Source of the DNA: Blasia pusilla
Lineage: Eukaryota; Marchantiophyta; Marchantiopsida; Blasiales
Assembly: GCA_050084515.1 (NCBI GenBank)
Contig: CM114274.1
Coordinates: 41,664,001 to 41,728,000, forward strand
Direction of reading: 5' to 3'
Length of the DNA: 64,000 nucleotides
Below are positions 11,882 to 20,749 of this stretch, in pieces; position 1 is the first letter of the stretch, and each line of letters opens with the position of its first letter. A program made the position numbers and the translations under genes. The notes below the pieces were generated by a model. The model was not told where the DNA came from and searched no databases. It saw only the letters and a program-made list of their open reading frames with translations.

Positions 11882-12451
11882 ATGGAGACGGCACGTGCAG
11901 CTATCCGGCTAACGGTGGTCCTGGTGGCCCTGTTCCAGATCGTCGGCGCAGTGAACATCATCGCTTACCCCAACCGCGGGGCCTGCAGGGGCATCGGTCT
12001 GGCTTTCAACAATATCCCCCCGGGGAGATGCGCTTCCTTTAGGACCCCCGCGGGTTCAGTTCTCTTCGTTAATGTTCGGGCCTGCGAGGATAGTAACGTT
12101 TACAGAGGCGGATCCTGTCTCCGCCGCCACAGGGTGGCCAGCAGACGCGGCTCCTTCTGTTTCACCCGCGGAGTCTACAGCGGTGCCAATTTCCTCCGGA
12201 CCAGATGCAGAGGTCCGTCGTTCGACGAGGATGTCGAGACAAGCGAGTGCTCCCAGGTCCAAGCCCACAACCCCACAGCCGTCGTGTATACCGAGGATCC
12301 TAGCGAGGGCCACTGGATGCTCACGACTACGGACGCTGCGGAGGTGTTCGCGGAAATGGCGACTCTCCCGGAGGACGAGAAATCCGCGTGGCTCCAGGCT
12401 CGTGGGGCGGCCTTCGTGGCCACCACTGATGAAGAGATCGACGTCGAATGA
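11882..12451 (+). CDS. Secreted cysteine-rich protein, 189 aa (family member C)
   Basis: Intact ORF with a signal peptide at residues 1-23 (METARAAIRLTVVLVALFQ then VGA). The mature domain (about 24-109) begins VNIIAYPNRGACRG and has six cysteines at 35, 50, 68, 79, 93 and 109. It is strongly basic, with the arginine-rich run SCLRRHRVASRRGS at 78-91. The tail (about 112-189) is acidic (DEDVETSEC, PEDEKSAW, TTDEEIDVE) and holds one more Cys (123). This basic-domain/acidic-tail layout resembles precursors such as thionins, in which an acidic C-terminal pro-region accompanies a basic peptide; here that is inference only. It is about 80% identical to the 193-aa product at 18206 by eye, with a 4-residue gap near residue 78. 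The ATG lies in a gtgaagccatgg context shared with the other members. Function unknown. Confidence 0.88.
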   Translation: METARAAIRLTVVLVALFQIVGAVNIIAYPNRGACRGIGLAFNNIPPGRCASFRTPAGSVLFVNVRACEDSNVYRGGSCLRRHRVASRRGSFCFTRGVYSGANFLRTRCRGPSFDEDVETSECSQVQAHNPTAVVYTEDPSEGHWMLTTTDAAEVFAEMATLPEDEKSAWLQARGAAFVATTDEEIDVE

Positions 12452-12482
12452 AACCTGCGCAGTTCGTCGTAAATATACGTAC

Positions 12483-13466
12483 CGTTAGGTGAAAAGATAG
12501 ATCAACGCATGGTTTTCCTGATCTAGATGGAATAGTCCTGTTATCAGGGAGTGAGCTGTAGGATACGATCGATCTCTACAACTCCAATAAGGAAGTTTCT
12601 GCCCCTGAAAAGTGGCGGTTTTTCCCGTCCCGCTTTCTTTTTCTTTCTTCTGGATGTGGTGGTTTTGATTTGATCGGCAGCAGGTTGACACTAGCAGGTC
12701 GACACTAAGCTAGGGTTTGGTTTTAATTCGATGTACGAGATTTCAGACCTCTGGTCTGGAGCTCTCCTTTGCTATTGCAAATAAAGTATGTTGGGTTTAT
12801 GATTGTATTCCGGTCTTTGTATGCTTCTAAGTTTGAGGACTTCGGTGGCAGATTTGAAAAAGTGAGTGATAATATTGGTGTTTCCCAACACTAGTAATTG
12901 AGCCCAGCCTATAGTCAATAAAAAACCCCGGTCGCTTCTCACCGATCTATTGAAAAGATGTAAGCGCGTACCCTAGAAACTCAACTTTATTTCTCAAACA
13001 ACCATTGGCTGTAAGTCCATCTTTTTGAAATTTATCATCTTCTTAAAGGACAAATATCCGGTGGGAGGAGAATAGGTATATCAAAATATAGGTTTGCCTC
13101 TTGACAATCACAATTGGTGGAGGATTCCTGATCATTACATTGGGGTTTTCCCTCTCCTTTTCTCAAGGTTCTTGTATGAGCTTCTCTTTATCTATTTTCT
13201 GGAAGAATTTCTTAAGCCAATTGGTTTCCTTTGAAGTGCTTAGCCACATTAGGGTCTTTGAACCCTCCGAAAAGCCTTCAAATCAAAGTCACAAGTAAGA
13301 GCGACGCTCCCTTCTTCCTTGTAAGGCTCGTACCGTACCTTGAAAGTAAAAATAATGACATTTACAACTTATCATTCAGGGCCATCTAAGAAGTCCTGCA
13401 GCTCAAGCCCTGACTATCCCATCTAGATGAGGAAAACCACGTATTGATCTATCTTTTCACCTAACG
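12483..13466. repeat. Inverted copy of the gene C 3' UTR
   Basis: Positions 12483-12537 (3' UTR of the gene at 11882) and 13412-13466 are reverse complements with about six mismatches over 55 nt. They share ggtgaaaagatagatcaa on the left arm. The spacer of about 870 bp contains the poly(A) signal. The right arm runs directly into the palindrome at 13496-13532. Confidence 0.8.
12780..12785 (+). promoter_or_regulatory. Poly(A) signal of gene C
   Basis: AATAAA in a tgcaaataaagt context, 329 nt after the stop. The same context follows the paralogue at 18206-18787. The 3' UTR between also carries the shared block gagctgtaggatacgatcga. Confidence 0.6.
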
Positions 13467-13495
13467 TGAAGATTTCTTAAATGTTTTTAAAGGTT

Positions 13496-13532
13496 TTTAA
13501 GAACTCTTCACCTAAGGTGAAGAGTTCTTAAA
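13496..13532. repeat. Near-perfect palindrome, 17-bp arms
   Basis: Arms tttaagaactcttcacc (13496-13512) and ggtgaagagttcttaaa (13516-13532) are perfect complements with a 3-nt spacer. The cttcacct motif also occurs in the adjacent inverted UTR copy. Confidence 0.85.
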
Positions 13533-13557
13533 GGTTTTCGTTGGGTTCTGAAATGCA

Positions 13558-13592
13558 ACTAAGCTGGAGTGGGATGGCCACTCCAGCTTAGT
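13558..13592. repeat. Perfect inverted repeat, 15-bp arms
   Basis: actaagctggagtgg (13558-13572) and ccactccagcttagt (13578-13592) around a 5-nt spacer. It lies 25 bp from the previous palindrome, making a two-hairpin cluster. Confidence 0.85.
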
Positions 13593-13599
13593 AAGAAGT

Positions 13600-16500
13600 T
13601 TACTAGGTTTTTTCTTGGAGTAACCGTATTAGACCTTAAAATTTCCAAGAGTGGCGATCAAATTTTGAAATAGATTACGTAAGTACATCTCTAATAGCTA
13701 AATCTTACATCTTAGAACCCGGATGCTGGTCATGATGAGGGGACAAAAGAATAAAATAAATAAATAAAATAACAATAGATTGCCTGTGAGGGAAATTTTG
13801 ATGTGAATGCGGAGAGCCAACCTCCCTAAACCAGTCAAGACTATGAATACGGGTAAATCAAGAGAAACTACACTAACACTGACAGAAATGTGAAGAGAAA
13901 CGAATTTAAATACTCTCGGGAATTAAGCCAGGTTATGGTTTTTAGTGGGTCCGACTAGCCAAACATAGAACACGTTTGAGAACACTCCATATGTATAGAA
14001 GGGAGATTCTCCTGTATCCACTTAGATTGAAGATTTGATCGCCATATGAGTCGCAAGGTATCTTCAGTAGCGCTTAAATACATCCAAACTACAGGAGAGG
14101 GGATGAGGCTCTCTATGCCTCAACCCCTCACCTATGAGCCTCATACCCTAAGTATAGGTGAGAAAATGAAGTTCCCTTCCTTCCTTCCCACCTTCTAAGC
14201 CATCCGAAACCAACCAGCCAACATCCCACTCCATACTAGTTGTATTTCAGTACCAAACTAAAGCCTCACACTAAATAAATAGGTGTCTATTCGGTGAACT
14301 AGCTAAGTAGAGGAGTGGTTTACCACCAAGTTAGTATCCATCCACCTGCCACATTACATCAGAAAAGAAATAAAAAATAAATTGATAATTCATGAAGAGA
14401 TAATAAATAGATTTCCCAAGTACACGAACTTGTAAGAGATAAAGCATCATGGTCAACCATGTTATGTATTGCCTTCAATCATATGATCAGTGGGTTCCAA
14501 TACGCACGGTCAAAACATTCAACCAGGAGTGCACCACGAAAGTTTTCTCCGACTTTAGCACGTTCTATCTCCTCCAACCACACTCCCCCTTTCTGTCCAC
14601 TTTCAAGTTAACTTTCCTGATTACTTAAAATGGAAATTTCCGAAAACAGATATGGATGTCGAGTATGCATTGTGGAGGTATCAGATGTCTATCGAGTTCT
14701 TCACTACGACATTCACTGAGCTTGTTGAGAGGAGTTTAAACTCAAGAAGGTATTTTCCTTTCCATGATTTTAGATGAGCTAGATGTTGAAGTGCTCTTTC
14801 ATTGAGTTTGAGTTTGGTGAGAGGAGTTCTCAGCTCTCCGGGGCTGCTAGCATGTGCCCTGATGTTATGAATTGGTAGAATGCTAAACGGATAGCAGTGT
14901 CGAGGCTTGTCCACTACTTGGGCTAGACCATAAATTCAGAGTTTCATGTCAATGGAGGTAAACATTCTGCGTTATGTCAAGTAGAAGTTGGAACGAAGTG
15001 AAGAGAAATGGTGGGAAACGTAGATTTTGACTGTAATAATCTTGGAGATTATATTCTACATACCGCTGTCCAAAGGGGACACCTATCTAAAAGTAAGTGT
15101 AGATGGACTATGCCGTTGCTTCTAGAAACTCGAAACCTGAGTTATCAATGCTTTCCTCGAGTTGGATGGAATCTACTCATGCGTCGGATCCAAAAGAGCA
15201 TAAAACCCAGAATTACTCGCGTCATGGAAAGCTAGCTTTGATACAAACTGGACAGAAACGGGGCCCTTTACCTACGCGGTAGGAATCTGGATTTGAAGGA
15301 GGTATCATAAATGGCTAGTAACCACGATGGGAATCAGGAGGTACCAATGGCCGGGCAGCTTTCTATCATCAAAAGGGCGGGCGACCAAATGGAGTGGAAA
15401 CGGTAGCCAGGAAGCCAGCGGGAGCTGACAGGAATGTAAATAGAAGCTGGCTGGTCAGATGGCACTAAACTTCTCCGAAAAGATGTGCTAGAAGATTAAG
15501 GTATTACGAGAGAGCTTGCCAGTACCCTCAGCAGACTCCGAAGAAGACATTCCTTATCCTCTTCGCATCCGGTCGACAGAACTTCAATCGATAAATGAAC
15601 ATCCCGGGCAGACAGAAGCGCAGTTCTCTGTGGCGTTAGAAATAGCTGGTGGGTGAGACGCACGGATTTTCCTCGATTTGTTGCATGCATAAATCATTTG
15701 GTCGAAGCTTCGAATCGACTCTTCTCATTCTGGAAGGTGGACCGATGCTCGGAACGTGATGTGGTTGCAAGCTTCTCAAAGGGTAATTTGGGTTCAGACT
15801 TATGTCGGAGTTCAAGTGAACGGAATCTTTTTCTCTTTTGATAAAAACGCTCCAATACATTCTAGGGAACGTGCGAAGAATCTGGACATCTAATTAGACG
15901 ATTCATATCATTCAAAGCTCGACAAAGTCACCAGAGCGGGACAAAATGGACCCTAAACGCATTTCCAACCATACCGAATTTGTTGCACCAGAAAAGTGGA
16001 GGGCTTGCCTGCAGAGAACGAGTGGCGGACGTGGAATACTAAAAAGTAGGTACTTAGTGTGTCCTGGAACGTATCAGCAATGCTTCCGTTTCTAAACGCC
16101 CCAGGGTAAACCCAGCCCCAAGCCCAGTTTCCCTACTAAGGGAGGAATAACTTCGTTATCAAGTCCACACACGCGAGAATCACGGGAGGTACGGTACCCG
16201 CTACCGATAGACGAACGCCCTAAACTGCCGCGAAGTGAATGGGGTGCAATGCTCGTACACACCGCGCCTTTAGGATAAAACACGTTTTGTCCCAAATATT
16301 AATCAGAAATTCTAGAGTAAAAGGGATTAGTAAGGGTTCTAGTGGGGGTTAAGAGTAAACGGAGGAAAACTAACCCCATTTAGAAATATTTGAGGAATGT
16401 ATCTTCCTTAGGACAAAAATTTAGTCCAAATGAAGAAAACTGGACGCGACGAAAACGACTGGATCATATTTTTAAGAACTGAATGGATATATGTATCCGG

Positions 16501-17420
16501 TAGAAAAATTTAAATAACTGTACGAGCGTTAGTGGGGAGTTGTCATCTGCTCCCAACCAGAAAGCCCACTCCGACTCCGTACCGAGGACGGATTCAGAGT
16601 TAGACTTCGAGGTCCCGAGGTTTATCCCTCGCACTTTTACACTCAATAGACCGACAGAGTGCGCACGCTAGCCTACATGTGACCCGCATTGGCCGGAATG
16701 CGATTTCGAGTGCGTAGTTTCGCTAGATGCTGAACTCCTGTACTGCGCGCTCTCAAAAGCCATCTGACCAAAACGCCCCTACTTACAGTCGTCCCTTATT
16801 GAAGACACTCCCTTCGTGTCATCGCCAGCCTAAGTGCCAGAGGTTCCAAGGTACGAGCGTGGGAATCGGAATTCAGATTCCTTAGGGGCAGAGACGAATG
16901 TATGTCTTTACACTCATACGACTTGCACCCTAAGTTTTCAGTTGTCACTCGTTAGGGAAATATACGTTCTCGAGTACAGGTCCGTCAAAAAACTTAGAAA
17001 AACTGAAAGAAAAACTAACTGCTGAGATAGAGCAAGCAAGATTAGCATCATCGTAATATGGAAAAAAAAAACTTCAGCTTTCCGAAATCCCGGAACGATG
17101 GGTTTGAACAGAAGTACCGATAGACCAAGTAGTTTTCTATCTCGAATCCATTGCGGGACTTGGAATCTCTCTCTGCTGACAATCGTTTGAAGAAGAGGAA
17201 ATCAGGTGCACCGGACGTAACAATACATAAATATAGACACGAGCTCCGGTTGTCGAACCATCGGCTAATTTTAGCGGAAAAGAAGTCCGGCTCTGAGTTC
17301 TGGTGAAGAAGTTTTTTTTATGGGAAGAATTTGGCACTAACTGCCAAAGGCACTGGGTAGACTCTGACCCAATAAATAGCTCGGATTCTCTTCCCCTTCA
17401 CCTGGCCTTTTATCTATCTC
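13600..17420. other. Intergenic DNA without recognisable genes
   Basis: Short ORFs only, none with a recognisable domain. A small aataaataaataa stretch occurs near 13750. Nothing else is supported. Confidence 0.55.
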
Positions 17421-17480
17421 GTCTAACAGTTCCCTTTCCCTCAATGGGGTGGCCGTTACGCTAGAAATCGAGGAGCCCTA

Positions 17481-17565
17481 CTTTTTAAACGCCCCATGGC
17501 GTTTAAAAAGTTTCATGGTTTGAAGGTAACTTCCGTTTCGTCACGAAAGTTACCTTCAAACCATG
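17481..17565. repeat. Two adjacent perfect hairpins upstream of gene D
   Basis: Hairpin 1 is ctttttaaacgcc (17481-17493) with ggcgtttaaaaag (17498-17510) and a 4-nt loop. Hairpin 2 is catggtttgaaggtaactt (17514-17532) with its 19-nt perfect complement (17547-17565) and a 14-nt loop. They lie about 320 bp upstream of the TATA box of the gene at 18206. The equivalent place upstream of the gene at 11882 (about 10930-11030) has alignable flanks but no such perfect arms. Confidence 0.85.
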
Positions 17566-17884
17566 ACACTTTTTCTGATTTTGATTGTTGTTTTTACTGT
17601 CATTATTCGTAAGGTCAGCCCATCCTGATCTGTGGTAGTTGCTAAACACAATTCCAAGCGACAACTCCTAAATGGATCTCGGAGGTTCGAGGCAGTCGAT
17701 TCATACTCATTTCTCTGGAATAAACGCAGAGATGAACTTCCAGGCCGCCAAGAATCTGGAGTATAATTAATTCACAATCATGATCACTCTTCTTTCGAGC
17801 TGGATTGATGGGCCGTGGTATTTGGCATGAAATATTTATGAGGTGGTTTTCTTTAGCCAGACGGAAGTCATGCAGGCTCAAACA

Positions 17885-18131
17885 TATAAATACCAGGCCA
17901 GGGTTGAAGGCCATATCAGTTTCTATCCATCATTCTGTGAGCACTTCGCGACTGGGGGTGAGTTTCTCCTTTGAACGCTAGCTTCAGTCAGGGCCAGGAG
18001 GACCAGCTAGGGTGAGGTATCGTCGTGTCCTTCCAAAGGGGATTCGGATTTAACCGTTTGGATCGATTTTGTAGTCACTTGGCTTTTCTCAGCACCAAAC
18101 TGACAGTTTAATTTCCGAGGACATTGCGCAG
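17885..18131 (+). promoter_or_regulatory. Promoter TATA box and 5' leader intron of gene D
   Basis: TATAAAT at 17885-17891 is followed by ccatatcagtttctatc, which is shared with gene C. The donor GTGAGT starts at 17958 in a gactgggggtgagttt context, and the acceptor attgcgcag ends at 18131, predicting a 174-bp 5' UTR intron. The second leader exon then carries two tcagtgaag motifs before the ATG at 18206. Confidence 0.55.
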
Positions 18132-18205
18132 ATTCATCTACATCTCAGTGAAGCTATCAACATCTCCAAGGAACCAATCTACTTTCATCAAGTCTCAGTG
18201 AAGCC

Positions 18206-18787
18206 ATGGAGACGGCACGTGCAGCTATACAGCTGACGCTGGTCCTGGTGGCCCTGTTCCAAATCGTCGGCGCAGTGAACATCATCGCTTACCCCAAGCT
18301 CGGGGCCTGCAGGGGAACCGGTTTGGCTTTCAAAAACATCCCCCCGGGGAGATGCGTCCCGTTCAGGAACCCCGCGGGATCAGTTCTCTTCGTTAACGTT
18401 CGGGCCTGCGAGGATAGCAACGTGTACAGAGGCGGAGACAGGGTCCACCTCTGCGCCCGCCGCCACAGGGTGGGCAGCAGACGCGGCTCCACCTGCTTCA
18501 CCCGCGGACGCTACAGCGGCGCCAATTTCCTCCGGACCAGATGCGGAAGTCCGCCGTTCGAAGAGGATGTCCAGACGAGCGAGTGCTCCGAGCTCCAAGC
18601 CCAGAACCCTACCGCCGTTGTGTACACCGAGGATGCTAGCGAGGGCCACTGGATGCTCACGACTACGGAAGCTACAGAGGTGCTCGCAGAAATGTCGACT
18701 CTCCCCGAGGATGAGAAATCTGCGTGGCTCCAGGCTCGTGGGGCGACCTTCGTGGCTACCACTGATGAAGAGATCGACGTCGAGTGA
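18206..18787 (+). CDS. Secreted cysteine-rich protein, 193 aa (family member D)
   Basis: Intact ORF and close paralogue of the 189-aa product at 11882. The signal peptide is residues 1-23. The basic Cys-rich domain (24-113) has cysteines at 35, 50, 68, 83, 97 and 113, with the same spacing as gene C apart from a 4-residue insertion before Cys83 (GGDRVHLCARRH). Conserved blocks are NIPPGRC, GSVLFVNVRACEDSNVYRGG, CFTRG and SGANFLRTRC. The acidic tail (118-193) holds Cys127 and ends TTDEEIDVE. Most differences from gene C are single substitutions, and the reading frame, cysteines and tail are kept, which suggests selection on the protein. Promoter, leader intron and 3' UTR are also duplicated. 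Family unrecognised; export is predicted from the signal peptide; a defence or extracellular role is a guess. Confidence 0.88.
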   Translation: METARAAIQLTLVLVALFQIVGAVNIIAYPKLGACRGTGLAFKNIPPGRCVPFRNPAGSVLFVNVRACEDSNVYRGGDRVHLCARRHRVGSRRGSTCFTRGRYSGANFLRTRCGSPPFEEDVQTSECSELQAQNPTAVVYTEDASEGHWMLTTTEATEVLAEMSTLPEDEKSAWLQARGATFVATTDEEIDVE

Positions 18788-19162
18788 ATGCCGCGCGTTT
18801 CGTGGTAAATGTACGTGATGTTGGGTGCAAAGATCGATCTATATGACTTTGGTGTGGAATCGTGGGTGTTTCGTCTCAAGATTCAAGCTTTGCGTGGACT
18901 GAGCTAGATGGGATAGTCGTCCGATCAGCGAGTGAGCTGTAGGATACGATCGATCTCTTTGACTCCAATAAGGAAATTCCTGCCTCTGAAAAGTGGCTGG
19001 TTTTCCAGTTTATGTTTTCTTTTCTTTTCTCTAGATATAAGTGGCTTTGATTTAAGTGGCAGCAGGTCAGCTCTAAGCTATGGTTGGTTTTCACTTGATG
19101 TACTGTGAGGGGCACAAACGAGTTCCGAGACCTCTGGTTTTGAGATCTCCTTTGGTACTGCA

Positions 19163-19168
19163 AATAAA
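19163..19168 (+). promoter_or_regulatory. Poly(A) signal of gene D
   Basis: AATAAA in a tgcaaataaagtttg context, 376 nt after the stop, matching the corresponding signal of the gene at 11882. Confidence 0.6.
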
Positions 19169-19319
19169 GTTTGTTAGTGTTTTGATTGTATTCTGGTCTT
19201 TCCGGGCTTGTATGTTTGAGAAATTGGAAAGACGAATCGAAAAATTCAAGTGGTACTACGTGTGATATTCGATTACTGTTTCCAAACACTGCCAGGAATT
19301 CAAATCTTCCCTGGAATTA

Positions 19320-20390
19320 ATTAACATCCCTATTCGCCATATTCTCACCCATCCATCTGAAAAGATGTAAGCTGGTGACCAAGAAACTCAGTTAAATCCA
19401 CCTACAGAAACTAAACTATACTTGTCATCTACTTGTACTAGTTTCGAGATGGTGAACAGAAAAACGGCCAAGTTGGAATATCCAACATTATACCCTTAAC
19501 GGTATAATATCAAGTTTTTCTTGGTGTTATAGTCCATCGTACGAAAGGGAGCGTTTTTGGACTCACTGCTCGTGGATTTGAGTTTTTAAAATCCTGACGT
19601 CTACTATTTGATCATTCGTTTTTAGTATATATCTGGCCCACACTTGGAAGGCGGACGAGACACACAAGAAGGGAAACATTCGAAGATGTCCACATTTTAC
19701 TTTCACGAGTGGCTAATACATAGTGGTACTGCACTTTCTTACGTCCAAAGCCACTTCTTGGGTTCAGATTAACGTCTCAGTCATTTGGGACGGTAATCAA
19801 ATGTAGAGAGAATCTATATTTTATTAAAAAATACTTGTATCCACACTATAGATCCTGGGCCATAAAAGCTGTATTAATGAAGACTTATATTTGGTCATAT
19901 GTGGGATGCAAACTTGTGGATTATCTGTGCAAAGATGCAACGCACGATTTCTATGACGCAATTCCTAAAAGGATCATGGTTTCTTTCAGCTACACAATCC
20001 CCTGCTTCATGACAAGTTCTAGAAGAAATCTTAGAATTCCGTCTCTAAAAGCCTTCTACTCTACTGCCACCCACGCTTAAAATAGTGTGGTTACTTTCTA
20101 GCTTCACAATCGGAGCTCCACAAACGTCTAAGCAAAGTGCAATGTGAGAAATTTCTTCAAATTCGTACAAGTCATAACAGATTCCTCCTTCGAAATTCGA
20201 TACCCTCATCGGCTCTCCGAGGAATGCTCCAAAGGGTCGATATCTGCTTCCCTATATAGATCCCTTGATCTCCACTTTCGGCATGCACTTAGCTAGGATA
20301 ACGTAAGTTTGATTACATGTTCGAAAACGGAAGATCCCAAGACTTAACCTGAGGAGAGGTTCTTGGCTATCCTTCTTCATCTACTCCGGG
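19320..20390. other. Intergenic DNA, nothing recognised
   Basis: Contains an 81-codon ORF (19835-20080, +) without signal peptide, domain or paralogue in the window. No other structure supported. Confidence 0.5.
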
Positions 20391-20397
20391 CTCCACC

Positions 20398-20745
20398 TTA
20401 AGACGAGAGCGCTCCAAATTCAACTCGGAGCTTGCTCCTTTGGTATCTTCGAATAATTAAAGCCCACCTAAGAAAGGGCCAGAGAATGTGATGGAGTGTA
20501 TTATCTGTGTCGACAGATGTGACGAAAGTCATGTCGCTAAACATGACTTTCTTCACATATGGACACATATGGACTTCACATATGGACCGGTAGCAAGTGT
20601 AGAGAGTAAATGTGATTCTCTTGGCAATGTAGGGCGGTAAAGTATTTTGTATTCCGTCGGTGATTGTCCCGAATTTGTCTACTGAGACTCCGTGAAACAA
20701 CATTGCTAGAAGGAGGGTGACCAGGAGAATATAAATTAGATTCAA
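20398..20745 (-). CDS. Possible small secreted protein, 115 aa (hypothetical)
   Basis: The minus strand has an ORF whose N-terminus looks like a signal peptide: MNLIYILLVTLLLAMLFHG, likely cut near GVSV. The rest (DKFGTITDGIQNTLPPYIAKR...) has three cysteines, two of them close together in a CYRSICEVHMC context. I do not recognise the family. A perfect 11-bp hairpin (20524-20534 with 20541-20551) and three cacatatggac repeats lie inside the ORF, which is unusual for a selected coding sequence. There is no paralogue in the window and no clear TATA box in the AT-rich upstream sequence. It may be a chance ORF. Confidence 0.3.
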   Translation of the reverse strand: MNLIYILLVTLLLAMLFHGVSVDKFGTITDGIQNTLPPYIAKRITFTLYTCYRSICEVHMCPYVKKVMFSDMTFVTSVDTDNTLHHILWPFLRWALIIRRYQRSKLRVEFGALSS

Positions 20746-20749
20746 TATT

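Noticed and set aside
12056-12488. ORFs of 83-138 codons in other frames over the gene at 11882
   Set aside because: Shadows caused by GC-rich coding sequence; the same shadows appear over the gene at 18206.
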